Shown piece after piece: positions 1 through 8,445 of a stretch of 56,526 bases of DNA. The DNA comes from Sedimentisphaerales bacterium. GTDB lineage: Bacteria; Planctomycetota; Phycisphaerae; Sedimentisphaerales; SG8-4. Position numbers and translations under genes: made by a program. The DNA is taken from positions 1 through 56,526 of the forward strand of contig JAFGJR010000335.1 in the NCBI GenBank assembly GCA_016928975.1. The letters run 5' to 3'. The notes under the pieces were generated by a model that was not told where the DNA came from, ran no database searches, and saw only the letters and a list, made by a program, of their open reading frames with translations. The first letter of the stretch is position 1, and every line of letters begins with the position of its first letter.

Positions 1-393
1 CACGCCGCCCAAGCCGTCAGAGCACAGATCCTCTAACATGAATCGAGCCTCAAAGTCCAGGAGTGGACGCGGAACCCTGCCGGTGGATTCGAGGACTTCC
101 GCTTGCGAGAGGAGGCGGAAGCAGAATGCGTGTAGAGTGCCCGCCCAGATGCGGGACGCGCTTGGCACGCCGAGCCGTCCAAGCTCTCGTGAGAGGTCAG
201 CAGCCGCAGTCCGAGTGAACGTACATACCAGGATTCGCTCTGGCGACGTTCGGTGTTCCTGAAGCAACCGCATGACTCGGCGCATGAGAGCATAAGTCTT
301 TCCTGTTCCCGGGCCAGCGACAACTCTTAGAGGTGAATCGTCGGTAGCTGCGATTGTCAAATAAGGTTCTTCAAGACCTTCATTCCATCTCAT
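1..393 (-). CDS. UvrD/Rep-type DNA helicase, N-terminal part (runs off left edge)
   Basis: The frame is open from an ATG at 393 down to base 1 (131 codons, no stop), so only the N-terminus is present. It carries a Walker A motif GPGTGKT at residues 27-33, then VCTFTRTAAADLSREL around residues 53-70, which matches motif Ia of superfamily I helicases. AGTLHAFCFRLL around residue 84 matches the TxH block of UvrD/Rep/PcrA proteins. These enzymes are ATP-driven 3'-5' DNA translocases used in repair, and relatives occur in defence systems. A GAGG lies about 10 bases before the ATG. The classical Q motif (xxQ) upstream of Walker A is not obvious, and the sequence before it is short, so this may be a divergent UvrD-like family rather than housekeeping UvrD. 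Family assignment is firm; the role is unknown because the rest is missing. Confidence 0.85.
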   Translation of the reverse strand, partial: MRWNEGLEEPYLTIAATDDSPLRVVAGPGTGKTYALMRRVMRLLQEHRTSPERILVCTFTRTAAADLSRELGRLGVPSASRIWAGTLHAFCFRLLSQAEVLESTGRVPRPLLDFEARFMLEDLCSDGLGGV

Positions 394-603
394 CGCTATG
401 CCCTCGCCGCCACAGTGAATCATGTTGGGCACGCAGCGGTCACTGACACCACTTCCCCTGAGATGGGAAATGGTGTGTCACACGTCTTACGACAGCCGTG
501 CTTCACGCTCATGTCATATTTGTGGCGTCCCTCGCTGATGCTTCCGTCCTATATTCTGCTATCGGCTGCAAACGGCGTCAAAATAAGAAAAAGGACAAAA
601 AAA
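394..603. other. Intergenic spacer left of the repeats; no gene seen
   Basis: Between the divergent helicase start and the first 40-bp repeat I see no open frame with a ribosome binding site and no recognisable protein. It is more AT-rich than its surroundings and would have to contain the helicase promoter, but I could not pick out a convincing pair of hexamers. The spacer as a whole, including the repeats, runs to 859. Confidence 0.5.
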
Positions 604-643
604 GAGGAACGCGTGGGTTGAGAACCCACCCTACGGGAAACGG
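604..643 (+). repeat. 40-bp palindrome-containing repeat, copy 1
   Basis: Identical over 40 bases to 718-757. It holds a perfect 7-bp inverted repeat, GTGGGTT-GAG-AACCCAC, followed by CCTACGGG. The CCCACCCTAC portion is shared, in either orientation, with the palindromes at 14237 and 17213, and closely with 45815. It looks like a REP-type dispersed element. Confidence 0.8.
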
Positions 644-717
644 CAAATACACGCGTATCTCGTCGTTCAATTTTGTGGCTCGTCGCTCGTCTCTCGTTGC
701 TCGGGAGGGCAGGTGTC

Positions 718-757
718 GAGGAACGCGTGGGTTGAGAACCCACCCTACGGGAAACGG
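718..757 (+). repeat. 40-bp palindrome-containing repeat, copy 2
   Basis: Exact second copy of 604-643 in the same orientation, separated from it by 74 bases of unrelated sequence. Two copies with one spacer do not make a CRISPR array, and no cas gene is nearby. Confidence 0.8.
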
Positions 758-859
758 ATTTTCGCGGATTCTTGCTTGACGTCCCTTCGTGAGGTTGTGT
801 ATCTATATAACAAAATAGTGAATTGACAATACTACTTCGTAAATCAGGAGGAAACGCTT

Positions 860-1588
860 ATGGCGACACAGGCACAAATCGCCGCGAATTGTTTGAACGC
901 TCAGAAGTCCACGGGACCGCGTACGGCCGAAGGCAAGGCGGCGGTCGCACGGAATGCCATCAAGCACGGCCTGCTGGCGCGGGACGCGGTGATTCGAGGG
1001 GAAGACCCGGAAGACTTCGAGACGCACCGGCAGGCGGTCGTCGCGGACCTGGCGCCGGTTGGGGCGGTTGAATCGGCGCTGGCGGAGCGGGTGGCCGGGC
1101 TGATCTGGCGGCTGCGGCGGGCCGAGCGGCTGCAAAACGAGGCCCTCGAAGTGATGTACCGCAAAGAGGCGATCTGCAACTACGGCAGGGGAAGGCGAGG
1201 GGACATGGCGCGCACACCGGCCGGACCGCAAGGCGAGCTGGGGCCGGACGATCTGATCGTCGGGCGCGTGATTGGCCGCGACTTCGCCGGTTACCGCACG
1301 CTGGAGCACCTGGGTCTGTACGAGCGGCGGCTCGAACACAGCCTGTACCGGACGACGGCGGAACTGAAGCGACTGCAGAGGCTCCGCAAGGCGGAGGCTG
1401 CGCCGCCCGAAGCCGAATCACACAGCGACGGTGATGATGCGGACGAACCGCAGGTTGAGGAGACCCAGGTGGAGCAGTGGTCCCCCGAGCCGATGGTCAA
1501 GGCCGCGCGCTGCTGGGAAGATACGCAAGCGGAAACGCAAAGGCGCAGAAACGATGAGAAGATAACAGTCGGGTGTTTGGATGGATGA
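860..1588 (+). CDS. Planctomycete 'STGPRT' family protein of unknown function
   Basis: A 242-residue protein starting at ATG 860 behind a strong AGGAGG at 847-852. The first 50 residues (IAANCLNAQKSTGPRTAEGK, then NAIKHGLLARDAV) belong to a family I associate with planctomycete genomes, where such proteins tend to occur in many copies. The middle is helical and rich in Arg, Leu and Glu (ALAERVAGLIWRLRRAERLQ), and the C-terminal third is acidic and low in complexity (DGDDADEPQVEETQVE). There is no signal peptide, membrane segment or catalytic motif. The basic N-terminus could bind nucleic acid, but that is a guess. It stands alone between a repeat-bearing spacer and a non-coding stretch, so context gives no function. 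Confidence 0.75.
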   Translation: MATQAQIAANCLNAQKSTGPRTAEGKAAVARNAIKHGLLARDAVIRGEDPEDFETHRQAVVADLAPVGAVESALAERVAGLIWRLRRAERLQNEALEVMYRKEAICNYGRGRRGDMARTPAGPQGELGPDDLIVGRVIGRDFAGYRTLEHLGLYERRLEHSLYRTTAELKRLQRLRKAEAAPPEAESHSDGDDADEPQVEETQVEQWSPEPMVKAARCWEDTQAETQRRRNDEKITVGCLDG

Positions 1589-2121
1589 TCGGTAGCTGTC
1601 AGCGCGATGGGGATGGGTCGCCATCGGTGCGGCCGCGTCCGGACGGGGCGCGGTTGTCGCACGCGGCGGGTGCGCCTGCTCGGAGGGCAGGGCGTCCTGC
1701 GCTCGGCTCGGCTCCCGCAGCGAGCTTGTTACGCCCTAACGTCTTTTGATACAGGGATTAAGCGATGAATGGGATTCCGATTTCTCTCCTCGTAACGGAC
1801 ATGAGGCGTTCGCAAAAGTGGGCGCAGGAAGGGACGGCGCACAGACTCGCTGGGAGAGTCCCGATGTACGCCGGGGACGGAGCCCACGCGGGCAGGCGCG
1901 GGCGGTGCGAGCCTATCGGTTCCGCGCGCTCTGCGACCCTGCGCGAGAAAACAAAGCCAATCGTGCCCATCGCTGCGGGCGAAATCGTGCGAGCGGGATT
2001 GCGTGGTGAGGCCATCCCGGATACAATGGCACCTTCATCTCTCGGAGGGTGGGTTCGGCTCTATGGTGGGCCGGGGCTGGTGAAGGACCTCAAGAGGCAC
2101 TGGATCAAAGGATAACGACGG
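1589..2121. other. Intergenic region before typA; no gene supported
   Basis: A 533-base GC-rich stretch. Open frames such as 1765-2115 (plus) exist, but they have low-complexity, Arg/Gly-rich translations, no ribosome binding site and no family resemblance. It must contain the typA leader; AAAGGA at 2108-2113 is the typA ribosome binding site. No convincing promoter hexamers or hairpin were found. Confidence 0.4.
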
Positions 2122-3972
2122 ATGTACGCACAGACGGTACGTAATGTGGCAATTATCGCTCACGTCGATCATGGCAAGACGACGTTGGTGGATCAGCTTC
2201 TCTATCAGTCCGGCATGTTTCGGAACGAAGAGCTGGACCGGCTGGCGGGCGGCCAGCATGGGTTGATTATGGACTCGGACCCGCTCGAACGCGAGCGCGG
2301 CATCACCATTCTGAGCAAAAACTGTGCCATCACCTACATGGACGTGGACGGGACCGAGTACAAGATCAACATCGTCGATACGCCGGGGCACGCGGACTTC
2401 GGCGGCGAGGTCGAGCGCGTGCTGAAGATGACCGACGGCGTGCTGCTGATCGTCGACGCCTTCGACGGGCCGATGCCGCAGACGCGGTTCGTGCTGAGCA
2501 AGGCGCTGCAGCACGGGCTCAAGCCGATCCTGGTCGTCAACAAGGTCGATCGCGCCGACTCCCGGCCGGAGGACGTGGTCAATGAGGTGTTCGATCTGTT
2601 CGTCGATCTGGAAGCGAACGACGGCGCGCTGGATTTTCCGGTGCTGTACGCTTCCGCCAAGGAAGGCTGGGCCACGGCCGATCTGGCCAAGCCCAACGAC
2701 AGCCTCAAGCCGGTCTACGATGCGATCATCCGGCACGTACCGGCTCCGAAGGCCGATCCGGAGACGCCCCTGCAGATGCTGGTCACGACGCTGGAGTATT
2801 CCGACTACGTCGGGCGCGTCGCGATCGGCAAGGTGTTCGCCGGGCGGCTGGAGCAGGCTCAGTGGGTAACGGTGATCGACAAGCAGGGTCGCCACACGCA
2901 GCAGAAGGTGGTGCAGTTGTACGAGTTCGAAGGTCTGGGCAAGAAGCGCGCCACCGACGTGCAGGCGGGTGACATCTGCGCGGTCGCGGGTCTGGACCCG
3001 GTCGATATCGGCGACACGATCGCCTGTCCCGATGAGCCGAGCGCGCTGCCGATCGTCGCGATCGACGAGCCGACGATGAGCATGACGTTCCACGTCAACA
3101 ACGGTCCGTTCGCCGGCCGCGAGGGCAAGTACGTTACGAGCCTGCACCTCCGCGACCGTCTGCAGAAGGAGCTGCAGACGAACGTGGCGCTGCGCGTCGA
3201 GCCCGGCGCGAGCGCGGACGAATTCGTCGTCTCGGGTCGTGGGCTGATGCACCTGGGCATCCTGCTGGAGAACATGCGACGGGAGGGATACGAAGTCTGC
3301 GTCGGCAAGCCGCAGGTGATTATCAAGATGGTCAATGGGTACAGGCAAGAGCCGATCGAGCGGCTGGTGATCGACTGTCCCGTCGATTGCCAGAGCGCCG
3401 TGATGAGCCTGCTGGGCAATCGGCGCAGTGAGATGCTCAAGATGGACACCAAGACCGGGACCAACGACTACGTTCACATGGAGTTCATGATTCCGTCGCG
3501 CGGTCTGTTCGGGCTGAACGCGCGCATCCTGACCGCGACCCAGGGCCGGGCGGTGATGCACCATACGTTCGAGCGGTACGAGCCGATGCGCGGCTCGATC
3601 CCGGAGCGCCAGGCCGGCGTGATGATCGCGACGGACATGGGCATTGTCACCGCCTACGCGCTCGATGCGCTGTACGACCGCGGCGTGTTTTTCGTGCGGC
3701 CGGGTGACGAGGTCTACGAGGGACAAGTGGTCGGAGAGTGCGCTAAGGACAAGGACATTCCGGTCAATGTCGCGAAGGCCAAGCAACTGACGAACATTCG
3801 CGCCGCTGGCAAGGACGATGCGGCGCGGGTGCGCCCGCCCCGCATCATGAGCTTGGAGGTGTCTTTGGAGTACATCCAGCAAGATGAACTGGTCGAAATC
3901 TGTCCGAGGTCTGTCCGCATTCGCAAGCGCCTGCTCAAAGAAGGCGACCGGCGGCGCGCCGCGAGGAAATGA
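2122..3972 (+). CDS. typA: Ribosome-associated GTPase TypA/BipA
   Basis: A 616-residue translational GTPase of the length expected for TypA (about 605-615). G1 is AHVDHGKT at residues 13-20. The effector region holds [12 protein letters not shown]3 is [11 protein letters not shown] and G4 is NKVDR. The elongation-factor domains II, III and V follow, then the BipA-specific C-terminal part. TypA binds 70S ribosomes, acts in 50S assembly and is linked to stress and low-temperature growth. The start at 2122 is fixed by AAAGGA eight bases upstream. The gene is monocistronic in appearance; its neighbours do not share a pathway. The lysine- and arginine-rich tail (RRRAARK) is a normal feature. Confidence 0.97.
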   Translation: MYAQTVRNVAIIAHVDHGKTTLVDQLLYQSGMFRNEELDRLAGGQHGLIMDSDPLERERGITILSKNCAITYMDVDGTEYKINIVDTPGHADFGGEVERVLKMTDGVLLIVDAFDGPMPQTRFVLSKALQHGLKPILVVNKVDRADSRPEDVVNEVFDLFVDLEANDGALDFPVLYASAKEGWATADLAKPNDSLKPVYDAIIRHVPAPKADPETPLQMLVTTLEYSDYVGRVAIGKVFAGRLEQAQWVTVIDKQGRHTQQKVVQLYEFEGLGKKRATDVQAGDICAVAGLDPVDIGDTIACPDEPSALPIVAIDEPTMSMTFHVNNGPFAGREGKYVTSLHLRDRLQKELQTNVALRVEPGASADEFVVSGRGLMHLGILLENMRREGYEVCVGKPQVIIKMVNGYRQEPIERLVIDCPVDCQSAVMSLLGNRRSEMLKMDTKTGTNDYVHMEFMIPSRGLFGLNARILTATQGRAVMHHTFERYEPMRGSIPERQAGVMIATDMGIVTAYALDALYDRGVFFVRPGDEVYEGQVVGECAKDKDIPVNVAKAKQLTNIRAAGKDDAARVRPPRIMSLEVSLEYIQQDELVEICPRSVRIRKRLLKEGDRRRAARK

Positions 3973-4220
3973 CTTGCGGAGGCGAAGGTCGATAGCGGAC
4001 AGCGGCCGGTATCTGGTGACATCGTTCTGCCGGGCCCGAGAACGCTCGCTGAGGACTGGCTGAGCACTTGAGACAACAAGGCTGACAAGGGAGCAACGCA
4101 TGATTCGCACTACCAAGTCGATAGTCCCTTGCTATCCGCCGGCGCCGGTAATGGCGGCGAGCGGAACCGCCGGACGCAACCGGTCGACAAGACCAGATGC
4201 GCAACCACGTGACATTGCCC

Positions 4221-4982
4221 TTATTGTCTCTCGCCGAGCATCCGGCGGAGGGCGTTTCTCCAGGCCCTGTAGTCCTGGGGCGTGTATTCGCGCAGGAAAC
4301 GCAGTCGGTCCTGCACTGAGACGAGCTGGATCATTCTCTCGTGCAGATGGTGCAGGTTCTCCAGGCGTATCCGTGTGCCGACCCGCGCGGCGAAACGCGC
4401 GTCTTCGTAATCGAGCAGAAGGAAGTCGAAGTCCCCGCCCCGGGGGCGAACGAGAATGTTTCTGGGTGAGAGGTCTATGTGCGATACACCTCTATCGTGC
4501 ATGCCTCGAACGAAGCGCGCCAGCGCCGGGATCATGCCACGCGAGGCGCCGTGCTCCGACACCCAATGGTCCAGACGCGTGCCGTCGTGAATCAGCTCGG
4601 TGACGATCATACTGGGACCGCTGGGCCTGCGTTCAGCGTAGCCCCACATCTGCGGACAGTTGACCCCGAGTCGCCGCAGCCGCACGCCGTTCCGATAGGC
4701 ACGCTGGCCTTTGGAAAAGCCCAGTCTCACGCGCAGCCGATCTCGAAGCCGCTCATCGTAGAAGAGCTTGACGCAACCGGTCCGACCGTTGAGTTTGACA
4801 CCCAGGACACCGGCCCGGCCCCCGAACGATATCTGCCACATCTGATACGAATCGACCAGTTGCCAGTGAGCGCCGTGCCCGGTATAACCTGCAAAGACCA
4901 TCTCAGACACATCTTGGACGTAGGCGTGATCACGCTCGCTTTCGCCGCAGAGGATGGTGTTGCCGGCGCCGCAAGGCTTCAT
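4221..4982 (-). CDS. Lipopolysaccharide kinase-like protein (InaA/WaaP superfamily)
   Basis: A 253-residue protein with the small eukaryotic-kinase-like fold of LPS kinases. A possible ATP-binding lysine sits in GCVKLFYD. The catalytic loop is HIDLSPRNILV, and LLLDYEDARFA stands where DFG usually sits. Members phosphorylate heptose or Kdo in the LPS core, or are uncharacterised InaA-type proteins. The start at 4982 overlaps the stop of the upstream glycosyltransferase by 4 bp (ATGA), so the two are probably translationally coupled and share a pathway. It is the last gene of the LPS island. The exact sugar substrate cannot be read from the sequence; this is a second kinase in addition to the WaaP homologue at 6331-7152. 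Confidence 0.8.
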   Translation of the reverse strand: MKPCGAGNTILCGESERDHAYVQDVSEMVFAGYTGHGAHWQLVDSYQMWQISFGGRAGVLGVKLNGRTGCVKLFYDERLRDRLRVRLGFSKGQRAYRNGVRLRRLGVNCPQMWGYAERRPSGPSMIVTELIHDGTRLDHWVSEHGASRGMIPALARFVRGMHDRGVSHIDLSPRNILVRPRGGDFDFLLLDYEDARFAARVGTRIRLENLHHLHERMIQLVSVQDRLRFLREYTPQDYRAWRNALRRMLGERQ

Positions 4983-6022
4983 GTCGCGCCTCGGATATCG
5001 ACCTTCTGCTCGGTTGGCGCGCTACGTTCGCGGAGTCGGCCGAACATCTCGAGAATCAGGTCCGTGAGCTTCTGGCCGATCACCGCCGCATCGTAGTCTC
5101 GCACCTTTGCGAGTGCCTTCTGCCCCATACGCTCTCTGAGCAGAGGGTCATCGACCAGTTGACCGGCGCGCTCGATCCACTGTTCCTGGGTCTCAGCCCA
5201 GAACCCCGTAACCTTGTCTTCCACATACGAGGCATTCACTCCAACCGGGGACGCGACGACCGGAAGGCCGCATGCATAGTATTGGAGTATCTTGAAGGCG
5301 CATTTGCCTCGTGTGAAGGCATCATCCGACAAGGGGGCCAAACCGATGTCACTGCTGCGTAACGGACCGGCATGACCTTCCTTCGACCAGACGCATTTCT
5401 CTACCGGCATGTTCTCCAGGTCCAGGAAACTGTCTGCGATGAGTCGCAGTTGAGTGCCAGGATGTCGCCGGCCGATTTGTTCGAGAGCGGGCTTGATTGC
5501 CTCCAAATGAACAAGGGTGCTTCTGCTGCCGATCCACACCAAACGAACTCTCCCATCGGTCCGGCTCGAGTCACCGTGTTGATACATCTGCGTGTCCACC
5601 CCGGTCGGAAGGACCGTGGTCCTGCAATTGAACCGCAGGGCACGTTCCGCGAGATACGGATTCCCGACGAGGACCAGATCAGCAGATTTCACAGTCCTTC
5701 GGAAACGGCGGAATCGCCCCGACCCAGAGTTCGATGGTTCGCTGCATTTGTACATGACAGCGTCATCAAGATCGTACACGATCGCGCGTGCGTAATGGCG
5801 CAAGCACAATGCATCATGCAGACTCAGGACCTTCCGGTGAAGGAATACCCCATCGAATTCCGCCGACCGCTTGAACAATCGACGCCGGGCGTCGCTGCCT
5901 TTCGGCAGGACCTCCACTCGCGTGCGAATACCGTTTCTTGTCAGAATGGGCAGGTGGGGTTCCACCCTGTAGAGAAAGCTCGCGCTGTTCGAGTTGTTTG
6001 TCAAGACCAGCAGGTCCAACAT
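4979..6022 (-). CDS. GT4-type glycosyltransferase, probably LPS core/surface glycan
   Basis: A 347-residue protein of the GT-B fold, group 4 (glycosyl transferases group 1 type). The N-terminal Rossmann domain opens MLDLLVLTNNSNSASFLYRV and contains AIVYDLDDAV. The C-terminal nucleotide-sugar domain contains ADLVLVGNPYLAE, VWIGSRSTL and the acidic/glycine stretch CAFKILQYYACGLPVVASPVG typical of donor binding. I place the start at ATG 6022, preceded by GGGGA, rather than at the longer in-frame ATG at 6100, which lacks a ribosome binding site. Its stop overlaps the kinase start at 4982 by 4 bp. It sits downstream of waaG and waaP, so it most likely adds a sugar to the LPS core. Donor and acceptor are unknown. 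Confidence 0.82.
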   Translation of the reverse strand: MLDLLVLTNNSNSASFLYRVEPHLPILTRNGIRTRVEVLPKGSDARRRLFKRSAEFDGVFLHRKVLSLHDALCLRHYARAIVYDLDDAVMYKCSEPSNSGSGRFRRFRRTVKSADLVLVGNPYLAERALRFNCRTTVLPTGVDTQMYQHGDSSRTDGRVRLVWIGSRSTLVHLEAIKPALEQIGRRHPGTQLRLIADSFLDLENMPVEKCVWSKEGHAGPLRSSDIGLAPLSDDAFTRGKCAFKILQYYACGLPVVASPVGVNASYVEDKVTGFWAETQEQWIERAGQLVDDPLLRERMGQKALAKVRDYDAAVIGQKLTDLILEMFGRLRERSAPTEQKVDIRGAT

Positions 6023-6330
6023 CAGAGTTCCCCAACGAGCTCGCGTTCGACTATCGGAGCCGAGCCACCGACGGGTTTCTTGTTTCCGGCTGACAGGCAT
6101 GCCCGAGATTGCTCAGGTGCTGCCGGTCACACGGCCGACAGGACAGCCCAACATATTCCGATTATGGTATCCAGGTGAGCGGTCGCTGTAAAGGCACCGC
6201 ATCACCCAACGAGGCGGCGAATGTCTCCGCGCTCCCCGTCATGCGGTCGGCCTTCTCCCACGGAAGGGCACTAGCGCCGAGCCTGCCGAGATTACGCAAC
6301 GAGAACGCGGCGTCTTCACTGGCTGACGTC
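6023..6330. other. Spacer between waaP and the GT4 gene
   Basis: A 308-base gap within the LPS island, longer than the other junctions. I see no reading frame with family resemblance. It may carry a separate minus-strand promoter for the GT4/kinase pair, but no clear hexamer pair was found. Confidence 0.35.
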
Positions 6331-7152
6331 TCACGAAGTCGTTCCGGGCCATCGCCCGAATTGCCTCCTGTATAGGCGGATTGCCTTGCGATGGACCTGA
6401 CGCCAGAACCGGCGGTCCATCTTCCGTATGGGTGTTCCAGCATACGCCTGGACGAATCGCAGCCGGTCTGCGCGCGTCAACCCTATGTCCATCGCGGAGA
6501 AGAACAGCCCTGCGATGTCTTTCACCACCCATCGCCCAGGTATGGCAGGCCGAATCTGGGCCCGATGCAGGTCGATTACATACAAACGCAGGTTGTCGGC
6601 ATGCAGGTGATCCAAGCCCCCCGAAACGTCCAGAAGGAAGTGGCAGATGTAGCAATCGCGATGGTTCATGCCGTGCCGGTGCATCTGCCGCACGGTCAGC
6701 GCGATGCGTTCGATCAACGCCTTCCTCAGCCCAAATGATGGGGGCGAGTCCTTCCACTGGGTGCACAGGTCCTCAATACTCACGGTGTTCGTGATCTCTT
6801 CAGTGATGATGAACGACCGTATATGGGCGGGATTGCGGCCTCGGCGTCCGAATGCCACGGGGGTCATGGTGTGCACCCCGATCCGATGCAGGAGGTTCAA
6901 GGCCGCCCATTCGTTCTGTGCTCCTAACACGGGCCACTTCAGTTGCAGCAGGTTCTTGATGATCTCCCGCCAGCCGACGCCATGGTGGATCTTGGCGAAA
7001 TAGCTCCCCTGAGGAGTGGCAAAGCGGATCGTCCTTCGCGCCTTGATTTGGCGAAAGACCTCACCCTCCAGGCGATCCACCTCTTGAAAGGGGTCTCGTC
7101 CGTGCCACATGCGGCGGAACTCGCCCGATAGAAACAGTTGATCCGTGCTCAC
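6331..7152 (-). CDS. waaP: Lipopolysaccharide core heptose(I) kinase WaaP/RfaP
   Basis: A 273-residue protein with the WaaP signature HGMNHRDCYICHFLLD (catalytic loop His-Arg-Asp) near residue 178. The N-terminal part has YFAKIHHGVGWREIIKNLLQ and KWPVLGAQNEWAAL, also typical of RfaP. WaaP uses ATP to phosphorylate the first L-glycero-D-manno-heptose of the inner LPS core on the cytoplasmic face of the inner membrane, which strengthens the outer membrane through cation bridging. The start at 7152 overlaps the waaG stop by 4 bp, giving the order waaG-waaP. Together with hldE, gmhA, gmhB and waaF this predicts a heptose-containing, phosphorylated core. Confidence 0.92.
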   Translation of the reverse strand: MSTDQLFLSGEFRRMWHGRDPFQEVDRLEGEVFRQIKARRTIRFATPQGSYFAKIHHGVGWREIIKNLLQLKWPVLGAQNEWAALNLLHRIGVHTMTPVAFGRRGRNPAHIRSFIITEEITNTVSIEDLCTQWKDSPPSFGLRKALIERIALTVRQMHRHGMNHRDCYICHFLLDVSGGLDHLHADNLRLYVIDLHRAQIRPAIPGRWVVKDIAGLFFSAMDIGLTRADRLRFVQAYAGTPIRKMDRRFWRQVHRKAIRLYRRQFGRWPGTTS

Positions 7153-8321
7153 TGCGACAAATGCTCTCTTCGTGTGGCCGGGCGGCGCTCAGCCACCGCC
7201 TCAATGACATCCGCTGCCGCGCTGACCATCCCGCAGAAGTTCTCTTTCCGGGCGAACAGTGCGCCCTGACGGCCCACCTCCGGGAGATCAGCACGTTCGA
7301 GTGCAACCCGTACGACGCGGTCGAACACGCTCTGGACGAAAGGCTCGGGAACGACCCATCCGGCGCGGGCTTCCTCAACAAAGTGTGCGTAGCCGCAGAC
7401 ACCACTGGCGACCACCGGCAGCCCGGCGGCCAGCGCCTCCACAAGGGCTGTGCCCGTGTTCTCATAACGGGCCGGGTGAACCAGCAGATCGGTCCCCAGG
7501 AGAATCCGTGGTACGTCATCCCTCGGTCCCAGGAACATGACTCGGCTTGCCACGCCGAGGCGCCTGCTTAGTCGCACATATCGCCGCTTGGCGTCATCTC
7601 CAACCACGCAGAGCCGCGTCCGGGCCCGCAGTTCCTGCGGTAGATGGGCCAACGCAATGATCGACCGGTCAAGGCCTTTTCTGCGGAAGTCCGAGCCCAA
7701 CTGCAGCAGAAGCCTATCGTTTTCGCTCAGACCAAGTTCCCGTCGAAAGACCGCGCGAGTAGAAGAGGCATCTGCGCCGGGGATTCTGTCCCGCGCTACG
7801 TTGGGCGGCATGAAGTGGATGCGACTCGCGGGCGTTCCATAGTGTTTCACGTACAAAGACTGTTGGATCTTCGAGAGCATTAGAATATGGGTCTGGGACC
7901 ACTCCCCGAACACAGCCTTCTCGGACTGCTGATACTGACGGTACCGAGGGCTGAGGCGGTAAAGCCAACAGCGCTCCTGCAAAGCCTTGGCTTTGAAGCA
8001 GCCGTCTGCCGCATAATACACGTCCAGGCCCGGCATCTTGTTGAAGCCGATCACCGCGTCCACGGGATTTCCGGACAGGGCGGCCGCGACCTGACGCGCG
8101 AAATGGCGGGTCCTGCCGTGGTTGGTCAAGCCGGCGACAGCCAGAAGATGAATCTCCAGCCACGAGGGTTGTTCTCCCTGCCAGGATGCCGTGTAGACGG
8201 TGACTCCGTGTCCGCGGCGGTGACATTCCGTGGCGATGGCGAGCATGTCACGTTCCAGACCGCCATGCGGGAAGTATCTGAACAGGCAGAAGGCCAGCGT
8301 TTTGTTCACACCGTCACTCAT
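7149..8321 (-). CDS. waaG: LPS core glucosyltransferase WaaG/RfaG-like
   Basis: A 390-residue GT-B glycosyltransferase. The N-terminus LAFCLFRYFPHGGLERDMLA is the WaaG pattern. GFNKMPGLDVYYAADGCF matches the mid-domain of WaaG, LLQLGSDFRRKGLDRSI the linker and donor domain, and VHPARYENTGTALVEALAAG the donor-binding Glu-containing loop. WaaG transfers glucose from UDP-glucose to heptose II in enteric bacteria; the sugar added here is not certain. It is coupled to waaP by a 4-bp ATGA overlap and lies 124 bp downstream of the PAP2 gene. The start at 8321 matches the family N-terminus directly. Confidence 0.9.
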   Translation of the reverse strand: MSDGVNKTLAFCLFRYFPHGGLERDMLAIATECHRRGHGVTVYTASWQGEQPSWLEIHLLAVAGLTNHGRTRHFARQVAAALSGNPVDAVIGFNKMPGLDVYYAADGCFKAKALQERCWLYRLSPRYRQYQQSEKAVFGEWSQTHILMLSKIQQSLYVKHYGTPASRIHFMPPNVARDRIPGADASSTRAVFRRELGLSENDRLLLQLGSDFRRKGLDRSIIALAHLPQELRARTRLCVVGDDAKRRYVRLSRRLGVASRVMFLGPRDDVPRILLGTDLLVHPARYENTGTALVEALAAGLPVVASGVCGYAHFVEEARAGWVVPEPFVQSVFDRVVRVALERADLPEVGRQGALFARKENFCGMVSAAADVIEAVAERRPATRREHLSQ

Positions 8322-8445
8322 GTCGGAGACGACCGTTTAGTATCATGACCGCGGGAGCTTCCCATTCCATCCTGACGGTACCATGATATCGCGCTGCTGC
8401 CTATGGGCAAGTATCCTGGCCCTCGAGCGCAGCACGGAGTGTACC

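Noticed and set aside
604..757. Possible CRISPR array
   Set aside because: Only two repeats and one 74-base spacer, no cas genes, and the repeat core recurs elsewhere as single palindromes.
1765..2115. Small plus-strand frame before typA
   Set aside because: No ribosome binding site and no recognisable protein; composition matches non-coding GC-rich DNA.
2035..4116. Long minus-strand open frame opposite typA
   Set aside because: It lies entirely over typA. Its translation is low in complexity and rich in His, Arg, Val and Leu, as expected of antisense to a GC-rich gene, with no family resemblance.
6023..6100. 26-residue N-terminal extension of the GT4 gene
   Set aside because: The upstream ATG has no ribosome binding site, while ATG 6022 has GGGGA at good spacing and gives the usual family start.
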